This document shows, piece after piece, positions 8,401-17,146 of a DNA stretch of 64,000 nucleotides (positions within the stretch are counted from its first letter, which is position 1; the number at the start of each line of letters is the position of its first letter). The DNA lies in assembly GCF_006337085.1 (NCBI RefSeq), contig NZ_CP040882.1, positions 2,666,001-2,730,000 of the forward strand, read 5' to 3'. The position numbers and the translations under genes are program-made. Below the pieces are notes generated by a model, which saw nothing but the letters and a program-made list of their open reading frames with translations, ran no database searches and was not told where the DNA came from. This stretch comes from Sutterella faecalis (GTDB lineage Bacteria; Pseudomonadota; Gammaproteobacteria; Burkholderiales; Burkholderiaceae_F).

Positions 8401-9716
8401 TTGGTAGCAGAGAACGTACCTCCGTTAACTTTCATATTGGCAGTTGCTTGTGTGCCATCAGCAGCAGTGCCAATCTTGAGGGTTTCGATGGTCGTCGTTC
8501 CAGTCGAAGTGACCTTGTCAGCCGCAACGCCCTTCTCAACCGTCATGGCCGCAATAGTGGACTTGCCGCCGAGGGTGACCGAACCGTCTTTAGCAACGTT
8601 CAACGCGGACGTAACATTGAGAACGCCTGCCGTAGTACCAGCTTCGGTCGTAACCGAGCCCTTGACCACGTTGAGCGTATCAACCGTTGCAACACCGTTT
8701 TGCTTAACTTCAACGGTAGTATCAGCCTTGTTAATCGTCAGCTTGGCAGCTTCGAGACCGCCGTTCACCGTGACATTACCAGTGAAGAAAGTCGTGGCAT
8801 CGCCAGCAAGCTCCTTCGTGGCTTCATTGGTCTTGTCGTCATAAGCGCCGACATACACATTGGTGCCCTTGACCGCGAAATCCTTAGCAACCGTCGTCGC
8901 GCCGTCAAAAATGAGGTCGCCGGCGTCAGTCGTCGCATCCAGGGTGGAGTTGACATTGATCGCAAGAGACTTGAAGGTCAGAATGCCTGCGTTCTGGAGA
9001 ACGACATTGTTGAGATCAAGTTGCGTAGTGGCGTCAACCAGCGCTTTGGCATTGTCTTTAACAACGAGGGCAACGGAATCATTCTTCGACGAATCATTCT
9101 TATCAACAAAACCAAGTGCGACCGTGTCAGCCAGCTTCAACGTAGACACGCCACGATTCTTTCCGGCCGTGACGGCATTGGTGCCTTCGAACGTCACGGT
9201 AATGGTCTGCGCCTTATCGTCATCCTGGGCGGCAAGATCTCCGGCCTTAATCGTCAGGGTTGAACTAACCGCTTCGGAATTTGTTTCAGCAGTCTGATTC
9301 GTGGCCTTGATGGTCAGGCCGCCGGTACCGGTGAGAGTATTGACGGTAAAGGAACCGGCTACATCGGCCTTGGGCTCAACAACGATATTGCCGTTGACCA
9401 GATCGTAATTCTTGTCATCTGCAAGTTGAGTACCCTTCGTCACTGGCTTGTACTCTGCAGCATTCGCATCCCACGCAGTAATGCCCTTCAGCGTTTCCGT
9501 CGTGTTCGGCGTATCCGTTCCCTGAACCGTCAGAGTGGAATCCGTAATCTGGATGTCGCCATCCGTCGGAGCCGCCATAGCGACGCCAGCGACGAGGGAA
9601 GCCACCGCCGCAGCGATAACCGTCTTCACGGCCTTGCCCTGATAGGAAGAAGCCTTTTCGCTTGTCACGACTGTGCCGCGCGTCAGCGAGCGAGCCACTT
9701 TGAATGTCTTATTCAT
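5493..9716 (-). CDS. Large type V autotransporter with extended signal peptide
   Basis: 1407 aa surface protein. The N-terminus MNKTFKVARS...VVTSEKA is an extended signal peptide region, followed by a hydrophobic core and cleavage after AMA (about residue 49). Residues about 50-1100 are Thr/Val/Gly/Asp-rich beta-repeat sequence with repeated T-V-N-A/T-L-T type strands, as in beta-helical passengers; there is no recognisable protease or other catalytic motif. Residues about 1140-1407 form the beta-barrel translocator, ending in the usual terminal Phe (NVRYAF). ATG 9716 is preferred over the in-frame TTG at 9734 because the ESPR consensus begins with MNK and GGAG lies 12 nt upstream. A 12-G/C tract about 150 bp upstream may control expression. 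Confidence 0.9.
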   Translation of the reverse strand: MNKTFKVARSLTRGTVVTSEKASSYQGKAVKTVIAAAVASLVAGVAMAAPTDGDIQITDSTLTVQGTDTPNTTETLKGITAWDANAAEYKPVTKGTQLADDKNYDLVNGNIVVEPKADVAGSFTVNTLTGTGGLTIKATNQTAETNSEAVSSTLTIKAGDLAAQDDDKAQTITVTFEGTNAVTAGKNRGVSTLKLADTVALGFVDKNDSSKNDSVALVVKDNAKALVDATTQLDLNNVVLQNAGILTFKSLAINVNSTLDATTDAGDLIFDGATTVAKDFAVKGTNVYVGAYDDKTNEATKELAGDATTFFTGNVTVNGGLEAAKLTINKADTTVEVKQNGVATVDTLNVVKGSVTTEAGTTAGVLNVTSALNVAKDGSVTLGGKSTIAAMTVEKGVAADKVTSTGTTTIETLKIGTAADGTQATANMKVNGGTFSATNVTVGTGYAADAFTVEAAKSLTLDKVDVAKSATFTLSAADKATLGSVNAQGAVSIGGKGTKVNSLTVAENNTSVTITGADAKVTLDTVSIGKSATVAAKNASVTLGTLTTEGADTTLGKFTVSGGSLTTAYSNVLDGAYDATTLAAQKNLTISDNADVTLTGAADYTTAQYAKAKTVLNGASTLHLKGGKFVGADDAKGALKEVKSVGNDVEKSDVVHQLETEGTTVAIDNTVISEGAVVGSIEVKQAKNSTKKFTSVVIGGADGTAAGITLRGDANGDLVIVADASKDSGYGLTLNKVTLGQIADDFGTLNETVTVGKDGVTVAAGNFTLGNIAAGDAAAKVEVKTAGLTILGDNTLSFKDAAGATYTPLSIGYKKGTTETEQMYSGNLAVTGGYLALGNYEAQAKVKLAELQADYEADLADPTAAGKVGLLYVGQQTKIAATPTVAGKDAAPSYAYIDLGNVASVAGYDKTQGIVATQSGDITVDTVILDNLSSKVVSTIKVANKDVDVINVGNVTGGFQFTNDYWYTGSTNDVPAGQVRIDIKETNVYDLSTFGFNTWNDVSDAIYGYDGSSNLIANTIYQKMGSWEEAFAEDLAQNLVDSGLLSEGTTLKTVLETDYFTDNSSNPNHLVDLLAAGVDQKALWAYLDANEDAFVNSLVNAEHAATNMAALGGAFSASLDAQNEVVGAINRRLSKANVNAVRGEVGVTPWVDVFGTTNEAKRLYGSNAGYEADIYGAVLGFDYTASCGGTLGVAFNIGTGDGNSVGAGQKVENDQDFYGVSLYAAKEFGGFNTMLDLGYMTVENDLSTSSSFFGKTSEKLDADLFTVGLGAEYALDAGVAKVTPHAGIRMTRLSMDDSRYGADYDDMTVYQLPLGVAVSSTFETNGWKLAPMADISVVPTFGDKDAVATFTGGITDTVRVVDTNPVQGTLGVEAQNGAFTFGLNYRLTAGGDDRMNNSFNANVRYAF

Positions 9717-9730
9717 TTTTTGGGTTAACT

Positions 9731-9749
9731 CCAAATCAATTGATTTTGG
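9731..9749. promoter_or_regulatory. Palindrome overlapping the autotransporter ribosome-binding region
   Basis: A near-perfect palindrome centred on AAATCAATTGATTT, flanked by CCA/TGG, ends at the GGAG ribosome site of the autotransporter. It may be an operator or a leader hairpin that limits translation. Confidence 0.35.
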
Positions 9750-10029
9750 TGAGGTTTTCTTGGCTCCTCCCGGAGCAGAAAACGCTCATGCCCGTCCGTC
9801 GGCTTCGCATGAGGGGAAGCCGCGCGGTTCGAGCACAGGCTTGATCCTAAAAAATGCAAATCAACGGGGGGGGGGGGTTAACCCTAATAATGATTAATGA
9901 ATCAAGGTTTGAATTTGAAGATTCGATAAAAGAAAATGGGTAGGGGAAACGCTGATAAAGTTGTTTTGTGAGAAGCCTGCAACATGTATTCAGGGTTTTT
10001 ACTCATACCTTTGAGATTTCAGACCCACC
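9750..10029. other. Upstream region of the large autotransporter
   Basis: About 280 bp with no gene. It contains the poly-G tract, AT-rich sequence on both sides (possible promoter parts) and a small stem CGGCTTC/GAAGCCG near 9800-9822 in what would be the 5' leader. Confidence 0.6.
9866..9877. repeat. 12-nt G homopolymer upstream of the autotransporter
   Basis: Uninterrupted run of 12 G (C on the coding strand) about 150 bp upstream of the start codon. On the coding strand it follows AT-rich sequence with a TTGATT and precedes another T-rich stretch, so it may lie within or beside the promoter. Tracts of this length are prone to slipped-strand length change. Confidence 0.8.
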
Positions 10030-10863
10030 TCAATAAACTTCCGGCAGCGACTCGTCTGCCTTCTGCTGCGGCCACGGGAACTGCCGCCAGGCGCCGCCTT
10101 CGGATAGCAGCGACTCAAGCACGGTCGTCATCTGGTGGAGCGCGTCCTCGGCCGCATGCACGCTTTCCTCGAGCCCGATCCAGACGGCTGCAATCTGGAT
10201 CGCCCGCGCGAGCGACTCCCAGGAGGAATAGCGAAGAAGGAGTTCCCCGCCGATTCTTTTCTTAAAGTGCCCGGCGTCCTCCACTGAAATCATTTCGCCA
10301 GCAATCGCCTTTTCAATGAGGGCGGCTCCTTTGAGAAGGTCATAGCAGCGAAGCGTCATCCAGGAAATTTCGCCTCTGAAGGCGTCGGCAAAAACGCGCT
10401 TTCGCTTCAAAGCTTCCTGGAGCGCCTGGTTCTGCGTCTCCACTTCAAAGCCGCTCCAGCCCATGACGGCTCTGTTCTTCCAGAGAAGCGACACCGAACG
10501 GGCTTCCAATACCCGGCGGTAGTCGGCGGCAAGGCCTTCACCCTCAACGTCCATCAGAAACGCTTCATTCAGATCCTCGCCGCTCATGATGTCGAGTTCT
10601 GCCGAAAGGTCGTGGAGAATCTCGCCCGTGGAGAGGTTTGAGTCCGGGATATCGCCCTTCGACCACCCGGTCAGCATGAGGGGAAGTCTTGCCGCCTCGC
10701 GCACGAAGGCTTCCAAGGGGAGCTCCTCCCAGAGGACGGGTACCGCGGTGCTCGCCCCGGGGTCCGGGAACCGCATCATGGTCTTTTTCAGATCACCGAT
10801 GAGCGCCGCCATTTCCGGGTTCGGCGACAGGATTTCGAGTGTTTCTTCGTCGTCAAGCAGCAT
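10030..10863 (-). CDS. Conserved hypothetical protein
   Basis: 277 aa, acidic, predicted mostly helical, no signal peptide or membrane segment. A Trp-rich middle part (SLLWKNRAVMGWSGFEVETQ near residue 120-140) is followed by helices rich in Ala/Leu. I do not recognise the family. It is the last gene of a minus-strand run after the RlhA-like gene (59-nt gap). No strong ribosome site is seen before the ATG at 10863. Confidence 0.65.
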   Translation of the reverse strand: MLLDDEETLEILSPNPEMAALIGDLKKTMMRFPDPGASTAVPVLWEELPLEAFVREAARLPLMLTGWSKGDIPDSNLSTGEILHDLSAELDIMSGEDLNEAFLMDVEGEGLAADYRRVLEARSVSLLWKNRAVMGWSGFEVETQNQALQEALKRKRVFADAFRGEISWMTLRCYDLLKGAALIEKAIAGEMISVEDAGHFKKRIGGELLLRYSSWESLARAIQIAAVWIGLEESVHAAEDALHQMTTVLESLLSEGGAWRQFPWPQQKADESLPEVY

Positions 10864-10922
10864 GGCGGAGACCTAGAGAGATGGAGGAATGTGAAATGAA
10901 AGTCGATGCGTCGGGAGTCCGA

Positions 10923-13049
10923 CTACCTGCGGCGCTTCGTCTGCGAGCGCTCTGCGCCTTCGCGAGCGCGCTTCGGGGTGCCGGCGGTGCCCCTGAAGCC
11001 CGAAGCCCGCGGCTTCGGCTTCCGGGCGGGAGCCGACTTCTCATCGCGCGACGACGCTTTCGGCGGAACCGCTTCCTTTTTCAGTCTGCGCTTCCGGGTG
11101 AGATCGTCGATCGACGTGATCGTCATCTCGCAGGGATTTTCCTTGCAGTGGAACTGCGCCTCAAAGCGCTCGCCCGCAGAATTGATGAGGATAAGGGGTT
11201 CCGGGCGCAGAAGCGCGCGTTCCGTCGTCTGAAGAATTTCCGGGAAGGCCTTCAGCATCTTGGGACAAAGCTTTAAGGCTGCTCTCACGCAGTGGCGGCA
11301 GGTCATGAGGTCCGCCTTCTCCACGGGCTTGATCTCAAAGGCGGGCTGCATTTCGCGGCTCCCGTGCGCGAGATAGAAGCGCCTCGCGGCCGAGTTGGCG
11401 ATGTTGGCTTTGTAGGTCAGAAACTTTTCCGGATAGGGAACGGCATCGTCCCAGGGCGCGCGTTCGGTATGGATGCGGGAGGCTTCGCGCATGGCGAGAA
11501 GTTCCTCCACTGCGCTTCGTCTCAGTTGGTTTGCAAAGCTTGCCGGCACGAAGACGTCGAGATTATCCGGAACGAAGATTTCCTTCGGGGAGAACGGCGT
11601 GTCGCCGAGCTTTGCGAGATTGGCTTTGAGAGACGCAATGTTTTTCTGCGGGTCAGAAGGCGCCGTGAGGTCGAGCGCTACGGAGGCGCTCGCGCAGTGA
11701 GTGCCGTCGGTTGCCATCAGGTCAAGCGAATCCTCATGCGAAGAGAATATGAGGTCGATCGGAATGCGCCGTTCGGCCGTCTTCCCTTCCATCGTCTTCA
11801 TGAAGACATGGTCGCGGTTGCGCTTCAGTTCGAGTCCACGTTCAAGCCCTTCGAGCTTTTTCGGGGATTGCAGGAGATAAAGCGCCCAGAGATCCTTTTC
11901 CTTCAGATGTTCCGCACGATTGACGGAGATCCCGCGGATTTCCTCGTCGTCGGCGAGGTACGTGAGGCCGTCCCCGTTCGCCAAGGAGACGCCGGGAAGA
12001 GCCTTCACGACGAGGCGCTTCTCTTCAATCCGTTCAACCCGGCCGACGGGTTTGCCGGCATGCTTGGGGCTTTCGAGCTCGGCGAGCTCATAGGGCGCGT
12101 CGAATTCGCGGCCGTGAATGAAGTAGTCGGTCTTCCCGCGGTTGAAGACCTTGTCGGGGGAAGGCGCGAAGGAATAGGTGCTTATCCCATCGGACGTGCG
12201 GGAAAGCTCAGGCCGGCGCCGGATGATCTCGTCGATTTTTTCGCGATAGAAGGCCGTGACGTTCTTCACGTACGCCATGTCCTTCAAGCGCCCCTCAATC
12301 TTGAAGGAGGAGACGCCGGCGTCGATGAGGGCCTCGAGGTTCGCGCTCTGGTCGTTGTCCTTGAGTGAAAGAACGTGCTGCCTGCGGGCAAGGACCTGGC
12401 CATCCGGCGTTTCCACGTCGTAGGGGAGGCGGCAGAGCTGAGAGCATTCGCCGCGGTTGGCTGAGCGCCCCGTGAGCGCTTCGCTCATCCAGCACTGGCC
12501 GGAGTAGCTCACGCAAAGCGCCCCGTGCACAAAGAATTCGATGCGCGCGTGCGCGAGCTTCTCCCTCACCGCCCGGATCTGATCAAGCGAAAGCTCGCGC
12601 GCCAGAACGAGCTGCGAGAAGCCGACAGCTTCAAGGAACGCCGCCTTTTCGGGCGTCCGGATGTCGCACTGGGTCGACGCATGGAGCTCCATGTCGGGAA
12701 GGTCCCCGGCGAGAAGCCCCATGTCCTGCACGATCAGCACGTCAGCCTGAGTCTTCTGAATCTCGAACGCGAGCCGGCGGGCGGCCTCCACCTCGTCTTC
12801 CTTAAAGAGCGTATTCAACGCCACGAAGACGCGGGCATCGAAGCGGTGCGCATAGTCGGCGAGCCGCGCGATGTCGTCGAGCGTGTTCCCGGCCGCCGCG
12901 CGCGCGCCGAAAGCGGGGCCGCCGATATAAACGGCGTCCGCTCCATGGTCGATCGCGGCGATGCCCGTGTCGGCATCGCGTGCGGGAGCGAGGAGCTCGA
13001 GCGCAGTGCGGGGAGGCACGCTCGCCCAGGATCCGGCATGAAGAGTCAT
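10923..13049 (-). CDS. U32-family protein, RlhA-like (23S rRNA C2501 hydroxylation)
   Basis: 708 aa cytoplasmic protein. It starts with the U32 TIM-barrel (ELLAPARDADTGIAAIDHGADAVYIGG), contains the U32 signature EFFVHGALCVSYSGQC around residues 170-185 followed by the Cys pair CSQLC, then a C-terminal extension of the DUF3656 type with the Cys cluster CRHCVRAALKLC near 580-590. The Cys residues fit an iron-sulfur site. Length and architecture match E. coli RlhA (YdcP), which hydroxylates 23S rRNA C2501, rather than the short TrhP/UbiU types. The last 50 residues are an Arg/Lys/Pro-rich tail. It starts 3 nt after the ankyrin gene stop, so the two are co-transcribed. Confidence 0.8.
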   Translation of the reverse strand: MTLHAGSWASVPPRTALELLAPARDADTGIAAIDHGADAVYIGGPAFGARAAAGNTLDDIARLADYAHRFDARVFVALNTLFKEDEVEAARRLAFEIQKTQADVLIVQDMGLLAGDLPDMELHASTQCDIRTPEKAAFLEAVGFSQLVLARELSLDQIRAVREKLAHARIEFFVHGALCVSYSGQCWMSEALTGRSANRGECSQLCRLPYDVETPDGQVLARRQHVLSLKDNDQSANLEALIDAGVSSFKIEGRLKDMAYVKNVTAFYREKIDEIIRRRPELSRTSDGISTYSFAPSPDKVFNRGKTDYFIHGREFDAPYELAELESPKHAGKPVGRVERIEEKRLVVKALPGVSLANGDGLTYLADDEEIRGISVNRAEHLKEKDLWALYLLQSPKKLEGLERGLELKRNRDHVFMKTMEGKTAERRIPIDLIFSSHEDSLDLMATDGTHCASASVALDLTAPSDPQKNIASLKANLAKLGDTPFSPKEIFVPDNLDVFVPASFANQLRRSAVEELLAMREASRIHTERAPWDDAVPYPEKFLTYKANIANSAARRFYLAHGSREMQPAFEIKPVEKADLMTCRHCVRAALKLCPKMLKAFPEILQTTERALLRPEPLILINSAGERFEAQFHCKENPCEMTITSIDDLTRKRRLKKEAVPPKASSRDEKSAPARKPKPRASGFRGTAGTPKRAREGAERSQTKRRR

Positions 13050-13052
13050 GGC

Positions 13053-13757
13053 TTATTTCTTCTTCCCGACAACGGCGCAGGCTTCAACGGCGAGGTACTT
13101 GGCAAGCTCCTGGTCTCCCGCGCGGCGGGCGAAGTCGGCAGGCGACTCGCGCTTGTCGGTGCAGTAGTCGCGGTAGGCTCCGGCCTTGAGAAGCGCCATG
13201 ACGGAGGCGCGCGAGGGCTTCCTCGCCGCCATGATGAGGGGCGTCACGCCCGACGACGTCTGTACGTTCGGAGAAACGCCGAGCGCGAGGAGCTTTTCAA
13301 TCATTTCCGTGCGGCCTTCGGTCGCGGCGTAGTGAAGCGCCGTCCAGTTGGCGCCGCCCTTGGGATCCGCGCCCGCCTTGAGAAGCTCGTCAAAGAGTTC
13401 GTTGTTTCCCTTGAAGACCGCCATCATGAGGGGCGTTTCGCCGAAGCGGTTGGCGTCGTTGAGGGCGAGCTTTCCCGATTTGAGGAGCGCCTCGGCCACC
13501 TGCGGGGTATCGGCCCGAACGGCGTAGGTAAAGCCCGTGTCGCCGTTTTCCATGCGGAAGTTGGGCGAAGCGCCGTTCTTGAGAAGATCTTCAACGACGC
13601 TCGCCTGTCCGGCGCGCACGGCCTGCCGGATCTCGGCGAGCTGGGCGGACGTGAGGGCGTTTTCCTCCTGAGGTGCGGCGGAAAGCGGGAAGGAGAGGGC
13701 AGTGGCAAAAAGGGCAAACGCGACGCTCGCGCCTGCAAGTAGGGGTCGGATGCGCAT
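13053..13757 (-). CDS. Exported ankyrin-repeat protein
   Basis: 234 aa from the chosen start MRIRPLLAGA. Residues 1-28 are a signal peptide with cleavage after PLSA. The rest is four to five ankyrin repeats (DLLKNGASPNFR, ALLKSGKLALNDANRFGETPLMMAV, LLKAGADPKGGANWTALHYAA, LLALGVSPNVQTSSGVTPLIMAA). Probably a periplasmic protein-protein interaction module; in some bacteria such proteins sit beside catalase, but here it is coupled to the RlhA-like gene. The frame stays open 31 codons upstream (to 13850) but that part lacks a signal sequence. Confidence 0.8.
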   Translation of the reverse strand: MRIRPLLAGASVAFALFATALSFPLSAAPQEENALTSAQLAEIRQAVRAGQASVVEDLLKNGASPNFRMENGDTGFTYAVRADTPQVAEALLKSGKLALNDANRFGETPLMMAVFKGNNELFDELLKAGADPKGGANWTALHYAATEGRTEMIEKLLALGVSPNVQTSSGVTPLIMAARKPSRASVMALLKAGAYRDYCTDKRESPADFARRAGDQELAKYLAVEACAVVGKKK

Positions 13758-13803
13758 GGTGACGGAATGATCCGTGAAATGTTCAGATGGTCTGGAAGAA
13801 TAA

Positions 13804-13831
13804 CACCCGGCGGGAGGCGTCCCGTCGGGTG
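13804..13831 (-). terminator. Terminator after tatD
   Basis: CACCCGGCGGGA (13804-13815) pairs with TCCCGTCGGGTG (13820-13831), 12 bp with one G:T wobble and a 4-nt loop, followed on the minus strand by TTATTCTT. It separates the export/tatD run from the ankyrin/rlhA run. Confidence 0.75.
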
Positions 13832-13905
13832 ATCTCTCAAAAGAGTGCAAGAAGGCTTAACGGCCTTTTCTCGACGCCGTGGCGGCGCTTTCGGACGCTC
13901 CGGAA

Positions 13906-14691
13906 TCAGACGGCAATCGGCAGTCTGAAGAGCCTCACGGTGTTTTGCGCGGTGGCAAGGAGCACTTCATCGAACTCGAGCCCCTTCGCCGCGGCAATCG
14001 CCCTCGCCACTTCCCGCGAATAGACGGGTTCGCAGCGTTTTCCCCGGAAGGGAACGGGCGCCATGTAGGGCGAGTCCGTTTCGATGAGAAGGCGCTCGAG
14101 CGGAATTTTCCCCGCGATCTCGCGGAGCGCCTCATTCTTTTTGAAGGTGAGATTCCCCGTGAAGCTCACGTGCCCGCCGGCATTGACGACGCCCTCAGCA
14201 GTCTCGAGCGACCCGCAGAAGCAGTGCATCACGAACCCGAGGTCGCCCGCTTTTTCTTCCCTGAGGATCTCAAGAGCCGCGCTTTCGGCGTCCCGCGCGT
14301 GAATGATGAGGGGCTTCCCTGCCTTTCTCGCCGCGGCAATATGGCGTCTGAAGCGGTCCCGCTGCCAGTCAAGGGGCTCCTTGCACCAGTAGAAGTCAAG
14401 TCCCGTTTCGCCGACCGCCACCATGCCGGGTTCGTTCGCGCGCTCAGCGATTTCATCGACGTCGGCCTCTCTCAGTTCCGGGTATTCCGGATGGACGGCC
14501 CAGGCGCCGAAGAGAAACCCGGGGTGCGCGTCGAGAATCGCGCGGAGCGGCTTGATGTCGCCGTCTTCGCAGCCGATCGTGATGCCCGCAACCATGCCGG
14601 CATCCTTCATTCGCTGAATCGCGGCCTCGCGGTCTTCGTCAAAGGCCTTGTCCGTCAGGTGGCAGTGAGAGTCAATGTAGGGAGTGAGCAT
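13906..14691 (-). CDS. tatD: TatD-family metal-dependent hydrolase / DNase
   Basis: 261 aa. All TatD metal-site motifs are present in order: DSHCH (7-11), GETGLDFY, IIHARD, VMHCFCG and ETDSPYMAPVPFRGKR. Family members are 3'-5' DNases/RNases or D-amino-acyl hydrolases in the cytoplasm. Start 14691 is chosen because AAGGA lies 7-8 nt upstream; an upstream ATG at 14712 would overlap the permease gene. Last gene of the export run, followed by a terminator. Confidence 0.9.
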   Translation of the reverse strand: MLTPYIDSHCHLTDKAFDEDREAAIQRMKDAGMVAGITIGCEDGDIKPLRAILDAHPGFLFGAWAVHPEYPELREADVDEIAERANEPGMVAVGETGLDFYWCKEPLDWQRDRFRRHIAAARKAGKPLIIHARDAESAALEILREEKAGDLGFVMHCFCGSLETAEGVVNAGGHVSFTGNLTFKKNEALREIAGKIPLERLLIETDSPYMAPVPFRGKRCEPVYSREVARAIAAAKGLEFDEVLLATAQNTVRLFRLPIAV

Positions 14692-14701
14692 TTGGTATTC
14701 C

Positions 14702-17119
14702 TTAGACCACATCCTCAGCCGCGCCCTGAAGCGCTTCAGGGCGCTTCATCGAGGCGATCCGCAGCACATAGCAGAGGCCGTAGAAGCCCGTGAGGAGGAG
14801 AAGGTGCAGAAGCGCCGGGAGAATGTCCTGGAGTTCCGCGCCGTCCTGAGCGGCAGCGGCCGAAGCGAAGATCCCGGGCGTTGTCGGAATCAGCTGAGAG
14901 ACGGCAATGGCCGCCCAATGGAGGTTCTCGAGCGGCCAGACGGCGCCCGAAATAAAGAGCGCAGGTGCGGAAATAATCACCGTCACGGGCGCGGCCCAGG
15001 CGTTGGAGCCGAGGAGCGTCACGACCGCAAGCCCGAATGCAGTCACTGCAGCCGAAAAAAGCGCGCTCACGAGAATCACGGCCTCCGGGTTCCCGAAGGC
15101 GCCGTAGTCGCCGAACCGGAAGCCGAAGCCTTCGATGTAGAGCATCCAGCCGAAGGCAATCGACCAGAAGGCGAGGAAGATCCCGAGCCCCTCGCACCAG
15201 GGGCGCCGCATGACGTCCTGCATGAAGGGAAGGCGCGGACGGCCCGCGAGCCACCCGCCCATCGCCATGCCGATGCCCATGAGGATGACGGCCTGGAGAA
15301 TGACGGGCCCCACCATCGGCACGGTGTAGTTGCCGTAGCCCGAGATTTCGTTGAAGCGGTAGGTGACGAGAAGACCCGGAGCCGCAATGGCCGCACCCTC
15401 GAGCGAGGCGACGGGCGTCCCCGGCGTCATGAGGGAGGCGTTGTCAAGGAGCGCCTTTTTGTCCGAAATGATGCCGGCAGCGGCCGACTGAACGGCGCGC
15501 GCCTTCACCGGATAGGCGCCGCTTCCGAGGATGTGAATTGTCGTGTTTTCGCCTCGCGCGAGCGACTCCGAATAGTCCTCAGGAATCGTAACGAGCACGT
15601 CCGTTTTCTGACGGCGGAAGAGGTCGAGCGCTTCGCTCTCTGAATGAAGGACAAAAGTGAGCCTCGTCGTGGGAGAGGCGTCGAGCGCATTGACGAGGCG
15701 CCGCGAGGCGCCCGACCGGTCGAGGTCGAGGATGCCGGTCGGAATGTTCTCGATCTGCTGCGTGCCGTAGGGCCAGCCGTAGAAAACGAGGTAAAAGGCC
15801 GCGGCCACGCCGAAAATCGCGATGGTGTCGCGTGAGAGAAAGCTCGCCCTGAGGGTCAGAGCAAAGGTTTTCCAGAAGCCCATGGCGGACGAATTCTCTT
15901 CCTGCGGAACCTGAGCTTCCGCAACCCTTAATCCTGCGGCAAGCGCTTCCGCTTTCTTCCATCGACGGATGCGGAAGGGGAGAATGAGGAGCGCAGCGGT
16001 AAAGCAGATGATGGGAAAGAGCGCGAGCGTCATCTGAGTGCGGGCAATGGCGTCAAGCGGCGCATTCATCACCCAGATCTGGCTCTGCGCCTCGAGGTAG
16101 TGGGTGAGCGGCAGGAGCTCGCCGAAAGCGCGTGCGCCCGGCGTCATCGCGTCGAGCGGGAAGGAAAAGCCCGTAAAGGGAAAGGTCGGGGCAACGAGGC
16201 AGATGGAAGCCGAAAGCGCAATCACCCAGGTGGGCGAAATGGCGACCACAAGGAGCGCAAGCCCCGCCATCGCGAGGATCAAAAGCCACCCGGCCGTGAA
16301 CCAGAGAAAGAGCGGCCCCGCCGCACCCCAGCCCGCCCAGCCGGCAAAGCCCGCCGTCCAGACGGAAATGGCGAGGAGCCAGAAAAGAAGCCAGGGGGCG
16401 AGCTTCCCGACAACAAGCGCCGTGGCGGAGCCCCCGGATTCCTTGAGGAACGTTCTCAAGCCCCCTTCGCGCCATTCGCGCGCGAGCATCGAAACGAAGG
16501 CGAGAAGCGCGCCGAGCGCCATGAGGCCGGGAACGAAGGTCGGAAGCAGGTAGGCGACGAAATTGAAGCTCGGGTTCCCGAGGAACCAGACGTCGGGGAG
16601 CGTGGCGCGCAAATGGCCGCTGTTCTCCGTGAAGGTGCCCCCCGCAGCCGCGGTCCGCTTCACGGCAAGCTTCGTCATCTGGAGCGTTGAGAGCGCCGTC
16701 TTGATGTCGACCTCGAGAATCGTGCCGATCGCGTAGTAGGTTTTATTGAGTTCGAGCACGACCGGAGCGCCGAGACCCCGGCGGTTCTCTTCCTCGAACC
16801 CTTTGGGGATTGTGATCGTGCCGTACGTGCGGCGCGATCTCAGGTCCTCGTCGGCCGTGAGGGAGGAGTCCCTGCGCTCGAGCCGGATGGAGGGAATGGC
16901 GTCGAGCGCCTGAATGGTCTCGCGCGAGAGCGCGGACCGGTCCATGTCGACCAACCCTACGGGGAGCTTCGTCATAATGCCCGTTCCGAAGGCAATCGAC
17001 ATGAGAAGCGCCCAGAAAAGGGGCACGGCAAGGCCCGCAATCCATTCGACCGGATGCGAAAGAACCTGCCTTACCTCAAGGAGCGAAATGCGCAGCGCGC
17101 GCTGACACCAGACCCGCAT
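14702..17119 (-). CDS. Double ABC-2-type membrane permease (two permeases fused)
   Basis: 805 aa inner-membrane protein with two homologous ABC-2 permease halves. Each half has an N-terminal membrane helix, a periplasmic domain starting with the pattern G-(I/L)-(V/L)-D-(M/L)-D-R-S (residues about 55 and 455), and five C-terminal membrane helices ending in a P-(L/F)-...-L-P-(L/T)-(T/P) loop. E. coli YbhR and YbhS are separate proteins of this type. Here they are one chain. Upstream and contiguous are HlyD- and TolC-type partners (27-nt gap to HlyD). No ABC ATPase gene is present in the run, so energy must come from an ATPase encoded elsewhere. Confidence 0.85.
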   Translation of the reverse strand: MRVWCQRALRISLLEVRQVLSHPVEWIAGLAVPLFWALLMSIAFGTGIMTKLPVGLVDMDRSALSRETIQALDAIPSIRLERRDSSLTADEDLRSRRTYGTITIPKGFEEENRRGLGAPVVLELNKTYYAIGTILEVDIKTALSTLQMTKLAVKRTAAAGGTFTENSGHLRATLPDVWFLGNPSFNFVAYLLPTFVPGLMALGALLAFVSMLAREWREGGLRTFLKESGGSATALVVGKLAPWLLFWLLAISVWTAGFAGWAGWGAAGPLFLWFTAGWLLILAMAGLALLVVAISPTWVIALSASICLVAPTFPFTGFSFPLDAMTPGARAFGELLPLTHYLEAQSQIWVMNAPLDAIARTQMTLALFPIICFTAALLILPFRIRRWKKAEALAAGLRVAEAQVPQEENSSAMGFWKTFALTLRASFLSRDTIAIFGVAAAFYLVFYGWPYGTQQIENIPTGILDLDRSGASRRLVNALDASPTTRLTFVLHSESEALDLFRRQKTDVLVTIPEDYSESLARGENTTIHILGSGAYPVKARAVQSAAAGIISDKKALLDNASLMTPGTPVASLEGAAIAAPGLLVTYRFNEISGYGNYTVPMVGPVILQAVILMGIGMAMGGWLAGRPRLPFMQDVMRRPWCEGLGIFLAFWSIAFGWMLYIEGFGFRFGDYGAFGNPEAVILVSALFSAAVTAFGLAVVTLLGSNAWAAPVTVIISAPALFISGAVWPLENLHWAAIAVSQLIPTTPGIFASAAAAQDGAELQDILPALLHLLLLTGFYGLCYVLRIASMKRPEALQGAAEDVV

Positions 17120-17146
17120 GGATGGGTTCCGCCTTCTGCCGACGCG

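Noticed and set aside
12525..13742. 405-codon open frame opposite the RlhA-like and ankyrin genes
   Set aside because: Spans two real genes on the other strand; shadow frame without recognisable domain.
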